DNA of 64,000 nucleotides from Sedimentisphaera salicampi (GCF_002117005.1 NZ_CP021023.1:2342995-2406994); one strand, 5' to 3'; shown: positions 34,666 to 43,933, numbered from the stretch's first letter. Numbers and translations: made by a program. The notes: generated by a model from the sequence alone, not told the origin.

Positions 34666-34670
34666 AGCTC

Positions 34671-34749
34671 CAGTTGCAGTGTCAGCTAACTGCGAACTGC
34701 GGCGGGAAATGTCTAATTAATTATAAAGACACGGAAGTGTCTTTTTTTT
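34671..34749 (+). ncRNA. Candidate ~78-nt small RNA
   Basis: Starts where the promoter predicts. 5' hairpin: CAGTTGCAGT (34671-34680) pairs with ACTGCgAACTG (34689-34699, one bulged G). A single-stranded A/T-rich link follows, then a terminator with AAAGACAC (34725-34732), GGAA tetraloop and GTGTCTTT (34737-34744) and T's to 34749. No ORF with a ribosome-binding site. It could be an independent sRNA or a prematurely terminated nusA leader. Confidence 0.5.
34725..34749 (+). terminator. Intrinsic terminator of the candidate small RNA
   Basis: Eight base pairs AAAGACAC/GTGTCTTT capped by GGAA (GNRA type), and a T run at 34742-34749. Confidence 0.75.
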
Positions 34750-34762
34750 GTGAACAGTTTAC

Positions 34763-34790
34763 TTATAGCGGGTTTATGCTTCGTTATACT
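34763..34790 (+). promoter_or_regulatory. Possible second promoter ahead of nusA
   Basis: TATACT (34785-34790) with a weak TTATAG (34763-34768) at 16 nt. It would initiate after the small-RNA terminator and transcribe the nusA leader. Confidence 0.35.
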
Positions 34791-34896
34791 GAGAAAAATA
34801 TTTTTAGCAAAGGCGATTGCAGATGATTACGTAATTGCTCCGGTTTTCGAGCTGCTGCGGCAGGCGGCGGTGTATATTTTTGTCAGTTATAGAGAG

Positions 34897-34922
34897 GCGG
34901 CGCCCGTGGGTTCCGCTTTTTT
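34897..34922 (+). terminator. Terminator-like attenuator just before nusA
   Basis: GCGGcGCCC (34897-34905) pairs with GGGttCCGC (34908-34916) and six T's follow (34917-34922), 24 nt before the nusA ATG. The position fits a regulated attenuator rather than an end of operon, since no gene stops here. Confidence 0.5.
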
Positions 34923-34946
34923 GTTTTTATATGGAACGGAAAAAAT

Positions 34947-36221
34947 ATGAATCAGGAACTTGTCAGGATAATAGAGAATATAGCCAGAGATAAGAATATT
35001 GATCTGGAGTCGCTTTTTCAGGACCTCGAAACAGCAATGGCTTCCGGTGTGCGCAAATACTACGGCGTTCAGGATGCCGAGTACACCATCCATATAGACA
35101 GAACAAGCGGAGAGATAACGGCGTATATGGACGATGAACCGCTTGATATAAGCGTTATGGGCAGGATAGCCGCTCAGACGGTTAAGCAGGTAATGATTCA
35201 GCGGATTAAAGCAGACGAGCGAGGCAGCATCTTTGCCGAGTTTGTCCAGCGTAAAGGCGATATAATCACAGGTACAGTTCTGCGGAAAGAACGCCGCAAA
35301 AAGATTGTCGTAGGCCTTGGAAACCGCGTGGAAGCCGAGCTGCCCAAGGACGAACAGATAGCAGGCGAAAACTTCCGCCCGGGCGAGACAGTTCGAGCCC
35401 TCGTAACAGAGGTGAAAGAAGGCACGAGTCAGGTGAGGATCGTTCTGTCTCGAACGCACCCTGATTTTGTCCGAAGGCTGTTTGAGCTTGAAGTACCGGA
35501 AATTGCAGACGGCATCGTTGAGGTTCGCTCGCTTTCGAGAGAAGCGGGATACCGCACGAAGATTGCTGTGGAATCAGTTGACGATCGAATAGATCCAATC
35601 GGTGCGTGCGTAGGTGTTCGAGGAAGCAGAATCAAGAGCATTGTGGATGAGCTCAGCGGGGAGAAGATTGATATAGTCCCGTGGAGCGAGTCTTCTCAGG
35701 CATTCATTATCAACGCTGTAAAGCCGGCGGTTGCCTCGGAGATCACCCTCTGTTTTGAGCTCGGCAAGGCGGTAGTAGTGGTCCCGGAAGACCAGCTCAG
35801 TCTCGCTATAGGCAAGCACGGGCAAAACGTACGTCTTGCTGCAAGGCTTACCGACTGGGATATTGAAATTCTTACGCCTGATGAATATAATGAAAGCGTA
35901 GATACACTTAATAATGCCCTTGAACATCTTTTAGAGGGCGAGCCGAGGCTTGTGGATGAACTGATAGCCTTGGGCATAATTTCCCTTGACGATCTTGATG
36001 AAGTGGGCGCTGAGCCGCTCGTTGAGGAGCTGAATTTTGAGCCCGAGCTGGCCGAAAAGGTTATTGAGGCTGCAAGAGAAAAGCTCAAAGAGGAATTCCC
36101 GGAGCAGGCAGAAGGTGGTGCTAAAGCCGCTGAAGAGCAAGATGCTCAGCAAGAGGATGCTCAGCAAGAGGATGAACAGCCCGAGCAGCAGTCAGACCTG
36201 CAGGAAGACCGGGAAGAGTAA
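34947..36221 (+). CDS. nusA: Transcription termination/antitermination factor NusA
   Basis: RNA-polymerase-binding factor that modulates pausing, termination and antitermination. 424 aa: N-terminal RNAP-binding domain (about 1-125), S1 domain (about 130-200, K-G-D-I-I-T-G-T-V), two KH domains (about 230-345, with I-G-A-C-V-G-V-R-G and [10 protein letters not shown]). A short helix-hairpin-like segment (about 350-390) and an acidic Glu/Gln tail follow. The tail contains a duplicated 15-nt unit (A-Q-Q-E-D). It heads a nusA-infB-rbfA operon. rimP, the usual upstream gene, is absent; in its place are the small RNA and attenuator. Confidence 0.95.
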   Translation: MNQELVRIIENIARDKNIDLESLFQDLETAMASGVRKYYGVQDAEYTIHIDRTSGEITAYMDDEPLDISVMGRIAAQTVKQVMIQRIKADERGSIFAEFVQRKGDIITGTVLRKERRKKIVVGLGNRVEAELPKDEQIAGENFRPGETVRALVTEVKEGTSQVRIVLSRTHPDFVRRLFELEVPEIADGIVEVRSLSREAGYRTKIAVESVDDRIDPIGACVGVRGSRIKSIVDELSGEKIDIVPWSESSQAFIINAVKPAVASEITLCFELGKAVVVVPEDQLSLAIGKHGQNVRLAARLTDWDIEILTPDEYNESVDTLNNALEHLLEGEPRLVDELIALGIISLDDLDEVGAEPLVEELNFEPELAEKVIEAAREKLKEEFPEQAEGGAKAAEEQDAQQEDAQQEDEQPEQQSDLQEDREE

Positions 36222-36260
36222 AAGTTTCAGGGTTTTCGAGCCCAAAAAGGGAGCAATAAT

Positions 36261-39017
36261 TTGGCAAAACCGGTAACAAGAGTTCATATTTTAGCTAAGG
36301 AACTTGGCGTTAAGAGCAAGGTGATTGTGGAAAAATGCCAGGCAGAGGGTATGGATGTGAAAAATCATATGTCAACCCTTTCTGCTGGGCGTGCAGCTAC
36401 AATCAGAGAATGGTTCTCCGCTGGTGAACACAACACCACTGTGGAGACCGCTGCTCCCGTTGATGATAAATACCGCGTAGAACAGCAGAAGAAAAAGGCC
36501 GAAAAGGCCGAAACTCCTTCACAAGAAGTACAGCCCGAGCAGCAGGAACCTCAGGACCAGAAAACTGCAGGGGAAAAACCTGTGCCCAGAAGCAAACTCA
36601 CCGGCAAGACCTCCAAAAGGCATAAAGCTCCCGCCAAGGCTGAAAAGCCGGCGGGCGAAGGGCATAAACCCGAAGAAAAACCGGAAGAAAAACCGGAAGA
36701 AAAAACCGAAGAAAAGCAGGAAGAGAGCTCTGCTCAAAAGACGCCTGCTTCCGCTGAGAAGGAAGAGAAGAAAACCGACGACGGCAAAAACCCTCAGATG
36801 GTTGAGCTTCCAAAGGCTGAAGACATCAAACCGGCAGGACCGAGGCTGGATGCGCCGGCTCCTGCGAAGCTGAGCGGGCCGAAGGTTGTGAGGATGGAGT
36901 CTGTTCACAAACCCAGACACCACAAAAAGAGGCCTGCAAAGAAGGGCGAGGAAACAAAGCAGCATTTCAAAAAGAAACCTGAGCCTGCTTCGCCTCAGCC
37001 AGTACCGGAATCTGCTCAGCCCCAGCCGGCCAAAAGCAAAAAAGATAAGAAAAAGAAAGAGCACAAAGGCGGAGAAGACGAAAAAATCAAAACCCCGAAG
37101 ATTGCCAAGAAAAGCAAGCTCAGGGGCAGGGATGTTGAGGAAAGAAAAGCCCGTCTTGCTGCCGCAAGAGGCAAGAAAGTGGGCTTCAAAACCCCGCGCA
37201 AGATAGAGTCCAAGAAGAAGGACGAAAAGCAGCAGAAAACAGCAGAGCAGCAGCGTCCTAAAAAGGCCGTAATCTCAGAGCCGATCAGTGTTAAGTCTCT
37301 CTCATCTGCCCTTGCTGTTAAGGTGAACGATATAATCCTTCAGCTTATGAAGCAGGGAGTGATGGCGAATGCCAATCAGAGCATCTCTGTTGAGGCGGCC
37401 GAGCTGGTTGCGCTGGAGTTTGGCGTAGAGCTTGAGATTGAACACCAGAAGACAATAGAAGAACAAATCAGCGAGGAATTCGAAAACCGTGAACGCAAAG
37501 AAGTTAAGCGTCCGGCTATCGTAACGATGCTCGGCCACGTTGACCACGGAAAGACCTCGCTTCTGGATAAGATTCGCTCGGCGTCTGTGGCATCAGGCGA
37601 GGCGGGCGGAATCACACAGCATGTCAGCGCTTATCAGGCTGAAATTGGCGGAAAGAAAGTAACCTTCCTCGATACTCCCGGGCACGCTGCATTCACCTCA
37701 ATGCGTGCAAGGGGAGCCAATATGACAGATATTGTTGTGCTTGTGGTGGCAGCAGACGACGGCGTGATGCCTCAGACAGTTGAAGCTATCCGGCACGCAC
37801 AGGCTGCTGAGGTTCCGATAGTGATTGCGCTGAACAAGATAGATATCCCGGGCGTTGACACCAACAAGATCTACGGCCAGCTTGCCGAGCACGACCTTGT
37901 GCCCACAGAATGGGGCGGACAGACTGATGTGATAAAAACCAGCGCCGAAACGGGCGAGGGAATCAGCGAGCTCGTTGAGCATTTAGATCTCGTTGCAGAT
38001 ATTAACGAATTCAATGCAGACCCGGGCATACCCGCAACAGGCTGGGTAGTTGAGGCGAGAATGACCACCACTCAAGGCGTGGTTGCCACTGTGCTCGTTC
38101 GCGAGGGCTGCATGAAGAAGGGCGATGTGATCCTTGCAGGGCCGGGCTACGGAAGAATCCGCTCAATGAAAAACAGCTTCGGTAAATCGCTCAAGGAAGC
38201 GAAGTCTTCAATGCCGGTAGAGGTAACAGGGCTCAGCGATGTGCCTTCTGCGGGAGACAAATTCTTCATACTCAGAGATATTAACAAGGCTCAGAAGGCC
38301 GCAGAAGAGATTAAATCCCACGCAAGAGAACGCAGGCTCTCGAAACGCTCGCAGGTTACTCTCGACAACCTCTTCTCACAGATTGAAGCGGGCAATGTTC
38401 AGGAGCTGAAGGTGATTATCCGTGCTGATGTCCAGGGCTCTGTAGATGTGCTCCATAAATACATCTCCGACTTAACCACAGACGAGATTAGAATAAATAT
38501 CATCCACTCCGGCGTAGGCGGAGTAACTGAGGGTGATGTTGTTTTGGCAGAGGCCTCCGATGCGGTGGTTATAGGATTTAATGTAGTTCCTGATGTGAAA
38601 GTAAAACAGCTTGCTGATGCCAAGGGCGTTGATATAAGGCTCTACAATGTGATTTACAGAATCACAGAAGACCTAAAGGATGCAATGTCTGGTATGCTCG
38701 CTCCGGATGAGGTGGAGCAGAGCCTCGGCCGGCTGAAAGTTCGAGATACATTCAGGGTTCCGGGAGTGGGCACTATTGCCGGCTGCTACGTAACCGACGG
38801 GAAGGTAACAAGAAACAGCAGGGTAAGGCTCATCAGGGATAATATTGTAATAAAAGATAACGCTTCTGTAGAATCATTGAAACACTTCAAGGAAGATGTT
38901 CGTGAAATTAAAAGCGGATATGAATGCGGGCTGAAAATCGCCGGCTATGATGATGTGAAAGTGGATGATCAGATAGAAGCTTACGAAATTGTAGAAGTAA
39001 AAAGGACGGTAGAATAA
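36261..39017 (+). CDS. infB: Translation initiation factor IF-2
   Basis: GTPase that brings initiator tRNA to the 30S subunit. 918 aa. N-terminal IF2_N module (about 4-55), a long Lys/Glu/Pro-rich linker (about 70-330) with repeated K-P-E-E units, a second N domain (about 335-400), then the G domain: G425-H-V-D-H-G-K-T, D-T-P-G-H, N-K-I-D. Domains II, III and the C-terminal tRNA-binding domain follow. The start is TTG at 36261, eight nt after AGGGAG; no ATG or GTG fits. It begins 39 nt after nusA. Confidence 0.96.
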   Translation: MAKPVTRVHILAKELGVKSKVIVEKCQAEGMDVKNHMSTLSAGRAATIREWFSAGEHNTTVETAAPVDDKYRVEQQKKKAEKAETPSQEVQPEQQEPQDQKTAGEKPVPRSKLTGKTSKRHKAPAKAEKPAGEGHKPEEKPEEKPEEKTEEKQEESSAQKTPASAEKEEKKTDDGKNPQMVELPKAEDIKPAGPRLDAPAPAKLSGPKVVRMESVHKPRHHKKRPAKKGEETKQHFKKKPEPASPQPVPESAQPQPAKSKKDKKKKEHKGGEDEKIKTPKIAKKSKLRGRDVEERKARLAAARGKKVGFKTPRKIESKKKDEKQQKTAEQQRPKKAVISEPISVKSLSSALAVKVNDIILQLMKQGVMANANQSISVEAAELVALEFGVELEIEHQKTIEEQISEEFENRERKEVKRPAIVTMLGHVDHGKTSLLDKIRSASVASGEAGGITQHVSAYQAEIGGKKVTFLDTPGHAAFTSMRARGANMTDIVVLVVAADDGVMPQTVEAIRHAQAAEVPIVIALNKIDIPGVDTNKIYGQLAEHDLVPTEWGGQTDVIKTSAETGEGISELVEHLDLVADINEFNADPGIPATGWVVEARMTTTQGVVATVLVREGCMKKGDVILAGPGYGRIRSMKNSFGKSLKEAKSSMPVEVTGLSDVPSAGDKFFILRDINKAQKAAEEIKSHARERRLSKRSQVTLDNLFSQIEAGNVQELKVIIRADVQGSVDVLHKYISDLTTDEIRINIIHSGVGGVTEGDVVLAEASDAVVIGFNVVPDVKVKQLADAKGVDIRLYNVIYRITEDLKDAMSGMLAPDEVEQSLGRLKVRDTFRVPGVGTIAGCYVTDGKVTRNSRVRLIRDNIVIKDNASVESLKHFKEDVREIKSGYECGLKIAGYDDVKVDDQIEAYEIVEVKRTVE

Positions 39018-39039
39018 GTCCTTAGAAGGCTGGTGCTCT

Positions 39040-39438
39040 ATGAACAGTTCCAGAAGGCAGCTTCGGGTGGCCAGAGTTATCCGAGATATAGTGAGCGAGG
39101 CTATCGGGGAGCTTCAGGACCCGAGAATAAAGTCGTTTGTAAGCGTCAATTCAGTGGAGTTATCGCCGGATCTGCGGTATGCAGACGTGTTTTTGAGCTG
39201 TTTCGGCGTTTCAGAAGAAGAAAGCAGGCTTTCATTCAAGGCCATAACCCATGCAAGGGGCTTTATTCAGTCTGAGATCGCCGGCGAGCTGCAGATGAGG
39301 TTTTGCCCTTTGATAACACTGCATCAGGATATCAAGCAGGACCAAACCAATGAAACGCTGAAAATAATCGACAAGATTTCAAAAGAGCTTCACCAGAACG
39401 ACAGCGATGATGAACAGAAACCTGAAGACGAAGAATAG
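39040..39438 (+). CDS. rbfA: Ribosome-binding factor A
   Basis: Cold-shock-linked 30S maturation factor with a KH-like fold that binds near helix 1 of 16S rRNA. 132 aa. R-R-Q-L-R-V-A-R-V-I-R-D-I and D-P-R-I-K-S-F-V-S-V-N-S-V-E-L-S-P-D-L-R-Y-A are the family blocks, followed by an acidic tail. It begins 22 nt after infB in the canonical nusA-infB-rbfA order. Confidence 0.93.
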   Translation: MNSSRRQLRVARVIRDIVSEAIGELQDPRIKSFVSVNSVELSPDLRYADVFLSCFGVSEEESRLSFKAITHARGFIQSEIAGELQMRFCPLITLHQDIKQDQTNETLKIIDKISKELHQNDSDDEQKPEDEE

Positions 39439-39465
39439 TTGTCCCCCAATTAAGGGTAGTTGTAA

Positions 39466-40674
39466 ATGAAAAACTCCAAGCAGTATTCAGAGAAGCTGAA
39501 AAATTTCCTTAAAAAGTCTTTCAAAGGCAGGAATTACGAATCAGCACAGTTCCCAACCAACACTGACTGTATGGTTAGGGGGATTTTAAGCGAGTTTATT
39601 TCTGAAAAGATGGTGGATAAGTGCCTCAAGCTAATGCGCGAGCACTTTGTTGACTGGAACGATCTGAGGGTATCAAGGAATGAAGAGATTATTTCTATCC
39701 TTGATAAAGCAGGGGTGAGCCCAGATTTGCAGAGGAAAATATCGGATGATCTTATTAACACCCTCAATGCAATATTCACCAATCTCGACAGAACAACCCT
39801 CGAAGAGCTTGATGAGGCAGGCAAAAAGCAGGCCAAACAGATACTTGATGACGTTGGCGGGATCTCTGAGTTTGCAGCTGATTATGTCCTGCTCTTCTTA
39901 AAGCATTCGCACGTCTTACCGGTTAATCAGTGCATTGCCGATATGCTCAAGAGCGAGGGGCTCGTTCATCCAGACTCTGAAAACAAGGAGATTAAGAATT
40001 TCGTTGTAAGGCAGATTACCAGCAAGGATACAGAAAAAACCTTCTATTTGCTCAGAGAGCTTGCTGCTGAGTATGAAGAAAAAGAGAAGGAAAAGGAGAA
40101 GTCTTCAGCGAAAAAGAAAACCGCTTCAAAGAAGGCTGCAAAGAAAACAACGAAGAAAAAATCTGCGGCTAAGAAAAAGGCCGCTCCTGCTGAGAAAAAA
40201 ACTGAAGCTAAAGCTGATGACAAAAACTCAGTAAAGGCGCCTTCAAAGAAAACCTCCACTAAGAAAACTTCCACCAAAAAGGCTTCGGCAAAGAAGAAGT
40301 CTTCCAGCACAAAGAGCTCTGAGAAGGAAACGGGGGCAAAAAAGAAAGCTTCTTCAAAGACCGCCAAGAAAACAGCTAAGAAAACGGCCAAAAAAACCGC
40401 AAAGAAGACAGCTAAAAAAGCTTCCGCAAAGAAAAGCTCTGCGGACAGTTCTTCTGCTGCAAAGAAGAAGGCTTCGAAAAGCTCAGCAAAGAAAACTGCT
40501 TCCAAAAAGGTCTCCGCTTCCAAGAAAACCGGCACAAAGAAAGCTGCCTCTAAGAAAACTTCAGCAAAAAAGAAGGCTTCAACTAAGAAAACTGCCGGCA
40601 AAAAGACTTCAAAAAAGGCTTCAGCCGGCAAAAAGACTTCCGCTAAAACCAAAAAAACAAAAAAGAAAAGCTGA
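39466..40674 (+). CDS. EndoIII/HhH-fold domain fused to histone-H1-like lysine-rich tail
   Basis: 402 aa in two parts. Residues 1-205 look like an all-helical HhH-GPD (endonuclease III-like) fold, with a hairpin segment D-V-G-G-I-S-E-F-A-A-D-Y near 129-140 and L-P-V-N-Q-C-I-A-D at 151-159. In active family members the hairpin holds a Lys (G-x-G-x-K-T-A) and the next motif a catalytic Asp (V-D-T-H-V). Neither is present here, nor the Fe-S cysteines. Residues 212-402 are repeated K-K-A/S/T with A-K-K-T units, like bacterial histone H1-like proteins, and should bind DNA or RNA non-specifically. It starts 27 nt after rbfA, so probably in that operon. It may be a nucleoid or ribosome-associated factor; function unknown. 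Confidence 0.7.
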   Translation: MKNSKQYSEKLKNFLKKSFKGRNYESAQFPTNTDCMVRGILSEFISEKMVDKCLKLMREHFVDWNDLRVSRNEEIISILDKAGVSPDLQRKISDDLINTLNAIFTNLDRTTLEELDEAGKKQAKQILDDVGGISEFAADYVLLFLKHSHVLPVNQCIADMLKSEGLVHPDSENKEIKNFVVRQITSKDTEKTFYLLRELAAEYEEKEKEKEKSSAKKKTASKKAAKKTTKKKSAAKKKAAPAEKKTEAKADDKNSVKAPSKKTSTKKTSTKKASAKKKSSSTKSSEKETGAKKKASSKTAKKTAKKTAKKTAKKTAKKASAKKSSADSSSAAKKKASKSSAKKTASKKVSASKKTGTKKAASKKTSAKKKASTKKTAGKKTSKKASAGKKTSAKTKKTKKKS

Positions 40675-40679
40675 AATGA

Positions 40680-40699
40680 AAGTCTCAAGTTTGAGACTT
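40680..40699 (+). promoter_or_regulatory. Perfect inverted repeat upstream of yebC
   Basis: AAGTCTCAA-GT-TTGAGACTT, nine nt each side (eight-pair hairpin with a tetraloop). No T run follows, so a classic terminator is unlikely. It could be an operator or an mRNA processing hairpin between the H1-like gene and yebC. Confidence 0.5.
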
Positions 40700-40737
40700 G
40701 TAAAATATAACGATTTTAATATAAGGAATCAACATAA

Positions 40738-41490
40738 ATGGCAGGTCATTCACACTGGGCTGGAATTAAACACAAAAAGGCTGCAAACGACGCCAAACGC
40801 GGCAAAATATGGAGCAAGATTTCACGTTTGATTATGGTAGCAGCCAAAAACGGCGGAGGCGATCCGAATACGAATCTGCCCCTGCGCTACGCCATCGATA
40901 AGGGCAAGCAGGCCAATATGCCCAAAGATACTATCGAAAAGGCCATCAAGAAGGGCACCGGCGAGCTTGGAGCTGTGAGCTTTGAGGAGGTGGTTTACGA
41001 GGGATACGCTCCCGGCGGCGTGGCGGTTATGATAGATGCGCTCACAGACAACAGAAACAGAACAGCCCCGGAGATTCGAAAGCTCTTTGAAAAGAGAGGC
41101 GGGTCTATGGGGACAAGCGGCTGCGTGAGCTATATGTTTGCCAAAAAAGGCATTATTTTCATCTCTGCTGATAAGGCCGATGAGGAGCAGCTTATGGATC
41201 TTGTCCTCAGCAGCGGAGCGGATGATATGGAAAACCACGGCGATATGTACGAGATAAGCTGCGCTCCGGAGGCATACAACGACCTTAAATCTGCGATTGA
41301 TGATGCAGGCATTGAGGTAGAAAGCGCTGAGGTGGCGATGGTTCCCGATAACAACGTGGAAATATCAGACCCGGAGAAAGCCCAGAAAATCCTCAATCTC
41401 ATAGAGTCTTTCGAAGAACACGATGATGTACAGAACGTGTACTCAAACTTCGATATTCCCGATTCGGTTATGAAGCAGATTGAATCTTAA
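40738..41490 (+). CDS. yebC: YebC/PmpR-family DNA-binding/translation factor
   Basis: 250-aa protein of the TACO1/YebC family, first described as transcriptional regulators and more recently linked to relief of ribosome stalling. Family N-terminus M-A-G-H-S-H-W-A-G-I-K-H-K-K-A-A-N-D, then R-N-R-T-A-P-E-I-R-K and G-G-S-M-G-T-S-G-C-V-S-Y-M-F. Length is normal. The ATG 40738 has AAGGAAT upstream. Its 3' end overlaps the opposing esterase gene by 23 nt. It follows the H1-like gene. Confidence 0.93.
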   Translation: MAGHSHWAGIKHKKAANDAKRGKIWSKISRLIMVAAKNGGGDPNTNLPLRYAIDKGKQANMPKDTIEKAIKKGTGELGAVSFEEVVYEGYAPGGVAVMIDALTDNRNRTAPEIRKLFEKRGGSMGTSGCVSYMFAKKGIIFISADKADEEQLMDLVLSSGADDMENHGDMYEISCAPEAYNDLKSAIDDAGIEVESAEVAMVPDNNVEISDPEKAQKILNLIESFEEHDDVQNVYSNFDIPDSVMKQIES

Positions 41491-42460
41491 AGCTCTCTGC
41501 CTTCTTTGATGGTTTCGGAGAATCGAAAACAGTCTGATAAAACTGCCAGTAGCTGGAGGATTTTTCCAAAACCTGCATAAGCTGAGCGGTATCGTGCTTC
41601 ACGCCTTCTAAAACGATAAACTCATGAGGGATATCAAGGCCTTCTAAATGCCTGTGAAAATCAACATTATCGGGCAGACAGTAATCTTTATCCCCAATAA
41701 TCTGACGGATTTTCAGATTCCCGCGAATTTTATCTGCATTTTTCTCTGCCAGATAACACGGGCTGAGTTTTTTGAAGTATTCCTGATCAGAGCCGTAAAT
41801 TTTCCTGAGAATCCGCCTGCGGGTTTGAGCGTTCCCTTTCGGCCCTATCGAAGGGGTAAACACCTCCTGCAGCGGCCCTGAACCCCGCATCGACACAGCG
41901 CAGAAAATCTCTGGATATTTGAAGCCGATCCTCGCTGCTCCGTATCCGCCTGCGCTGTGGCCGGCGATCATACGTCCTGATTTCTCCGAAATAGTACGGA
42001 AATTTTCGTCTATATGCGGGATCAACTCCTTGACCAGCAGCGATTCTACCGGCGTTTTTCCGTCTTTCGAATCAACCCACATCCCCTTTCGAAGCCCGTT
42101 TGGATACACAATAATCATTGGCGGTATTTTTCCAGCCCGCATAGCTCCGCCGAAATGCCCAGAAAGCACGGCAGGCCCTCTGCCCCCGCCTGCTTGATAA
42201 TCCTGTGCAGGGCGGCCTCCGCTGCCGTGAAGCCAGTACATAACTGGAAAATGATTTTCCCGCTGCATACTATACACCTCTGGAAGATAAATATGAAAGC
42301 TCACCTCCTGCCCGATTATCTTGCTCTCAAAGGTACTCTGCTGCAAGCCCTCTGCCTTCAACGCCCGTGAAACCCATTCTATAGAATCCTCGTTTCCCGC
42401 GCTGGCTGCTGCGAAAGCTGCCTGAAGAATACCGATAAAAATTGCTGCTGAGTTACTCAT
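41468..42460 (-). CDS. Secreted alpha/beta-hydrolase esterase (feruloyl esterase/EstD-like)
   Basis: 330-aa exported esterase. Signal peptide about 1-22; putative esterase domain with P-V-M-Y-W-L-H-G-S-G-G-R, nucleophile S169 in G-H-S-A-G-G-Y-G-A, and a C-terminal L-E-G-V-K-H-D with the likely catalytic His. Relatives remove acyl or feruloyl groups from plant and algal polysaccharides; the substrate is unknown. ATG 42460 is chosen because AAGGGGA lies 6-7 nt upstream and a signal peptide follows. An in-frame longer version starts at 42505. It converges on yebC with a 23-nt overlap of coding ends. Confidence 0.82.
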   Translation of the reverse strand: MSNSAAIFIGILQAAFAAASAGNEDSIEWVSRALKAEGLQQSTFESKIIGQEVSFHIYLPEVYSMQRENHFPVMYWLHGSGGRPAQDYQAGGGRGPAVLSGHFGGAMRAGKIPPMIIVYPNGLRKGMWVDSKDGKTPVESLLVKELIPHIDENFRTISEKSGRMIAGHSAGGYGAARIGFKYPEIFCAVSMRGSGPLQEVFTPSIGPKGNAQTRRRILRKIYGSDQEYFKKLSPCYLAEKNADKIRGNLKIRQIIGDKDYCLPDNVDFHRHLEGLDIPHEFIVLEGVKHDTAQLMQVLEKSSSYWQFYQTVFDSPKPSKKAESFKIQSAS

Positions 42461-42689
42461 CTTATTCCCCTTCATAAATTGATTTAACCATACCCTTAAA
42501 CTCATACCAGCGCCGGTTTGGATTGAAAGACGAGAAATCTGCGGATATTATTTCAAAAACTTTCCCGCACCGATTGAGAGCATATTAAAAAAAATCGGAT
42601 TTTGAAAAAAAACGTTTGAACGAGGGGATTTCGTGGTAAAATACCTGTAGAGAATTTTGTACGGTTTTTAGGTATTAAAGGAGTATAAA

Positions 42690-43793
42690 ATGAAGTATCT
42701 TATTGTTTTATTATCAACCCTTTTTATCGCAGCATCAGTTTCAGCCGCTTGGGATCCGGCAAGCGATATTAACAACGATGGGATTGTTGATATTGAAGAC
42801 TTCTCCCGCCTCTGTATGCACTGGCTGGAGGTAGAGTTTGTGCAGGTGCCTGTTGTTGAGGGTATGGATTATAATGATGCCGAAGCTGCGATACTCGCCG
42901 CCGATCTCGTCGTAGGAAACGTAAGCCAGCGATACGATGAATCAGTTCAGAAGGGGCATATTATAAGCCAGAGCCCCGCCGGCGGGGAGAACGTTTCGCC
43001 CGCAAGCGCGGTTGATTTGCTTTCATCTAAGGGAGCAGTGGGCGATGCTGCCGGAATGACATGGGTTTACATTGAGGACGACGGCTCGAATATGAAGGAC
43101 ACCGCAGGCAATCCTATTGACGGGCAGGGCGGTTTCACCGGCTATATGAGCAAGTATGAAACCACAAACGCCCAATACTGCCAGTTCCTCAATGATGCTG
43201 CTGCGAGCGGGGATATCAAATTGGTTAGCGGCGTAGTTACAGGTGCAGACGAACAGAACGACCTCGTGTATTACGATACCACTCAATCTTCCAGCCAGAT
43301 TGCTTGGTCAGGCGAGGTTTTCTATGTGGAAACGTTCGAGGGGCAGGATGTGAGCGGATTCCCGGTTGCGTGCTTGAGCTATTACGGAGCAAAGGCCTTC
43401 TGCGACTACTACAGCTGGTATCGTCTGCCCACAGATTTTGAGTGGCAGGCGGCTGCAGATTTCGACGGCTCGTATGTGTATGCAACTGGAGCTGCGATAG
43501 ACTTCTCCAAAGCAAATTACTATGAAGACGGCGTTTTCGCCAATCCTGAAGGATTCTCAAGCTTCCCATACACATCTTCGGTTGGGCACTTCGGCGAATT
43601 CGGCTACGGCCTTTGCGATATGTCGGGGAATGTATGCGAATGGACAGAATACGGCGCTTCCGGCAATTACAAAACCCTGCAGGGCGGAGGCTGGAGCAAC
43701 GATAAGTCTTACTGCAGCGTATCACATAAGATTTATCAGCAAAAAGACTTTATGAGCCATAACTACGGCTTCCGCGTTGTGCTGGATGAATAA
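42690..43793 (+). CDS. Secreted dockerin-like/PASTA/FGE-like (SUMF1) protein
   Basis: 367 aa. Signal peptide 1-20; one EF-hand/dockerin-like repeat at about 26-46 (D-I-N-N-D-G-I-V-D-I-E-D-F, then H-W-L); PASTA-like module at about 53-112 (V-P-V-V-E-G-M-D-Y-N-D-A-E-A-A-I and G-H-I-I-S-Q-S-P-A-G-G); FGE-sulfatase/C-lectin-like fold at about 120-367 (R-L-P-T-D-F-E-W-Q-A-A, L-C-D-M-S-G-N-V-C-E-W-T, L-Q-G-G-G-W-S, Y-G-F-R-V). True formylglycine-generating enzymes need a Cys pair near the end; only one candidate (S-Y-C-S) is seen, so this is probably a binding module or another SUMF1-type enzyme. AAAGGAG precedes ATG 42690. Single gene. Confidence 0.82.
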   Translation: MKYLIVLLSTLFIAASVSAAWDPASDINNDGIVDIEDFSRLCMHWLEVEFVQVPVVEGMDYNDAEAAILAADLVVGNVSQRYDESVQKGHIISQSPAGGENVSPASAVDLLSSKGAVGDAAGMTWVYIEDDGSNMKDTAGNPIDGQGGFTGYMSKYETTNAQYCQFLNDAAASGDIKLVSGVVTGADEQNDLVYYDTTQSSSQIAWSGEVFYVETFEGQDVSGFPVACLSYYGAKAFCDYYSWYRLPTDFEWQAAADFDGSYVYATGAAIDFSKANYYEDGVFANPEGFSSFPYTSSVGHFGEFGYGLCDMSGNVCEWTEYGASGNYKTLQGGGWSNDKSYCSVSHKIYQQKDFMSHNYGFRVVLDE

Positions 43794-43933
43794 CCTTAAA
43801 TAGGGACAGCTGCCTGTTTCTTGAATATAAGCTATTTATTGATAAACATCTGCAAATAAAGCTTAAAACTTCAGAAACGGGCAGCTGATCGCAGCTAAAT
43901 GATTTACCGCTTCGGTTTTCTGCATTCTGTGAT

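Noticed and set aside
40044-40688. 214-codon minus-strand ORF opposite the lysine-rich tail
   Set aside because: It is the antisense of the Lys-Ala repeat (giving Phe/Ala-rich sequence), has no Shine-Dalgarno and mirrors the coding bias of the real gene.
42690-43793. Sulfatase-maturing formylglycine-generating enzyme for the sulfatase cluster
   Set aside because: Lacks the Cys pair expected of the active site and lies 17 kb away with dockerin-like and PASTA modules, so maturation is not supported.
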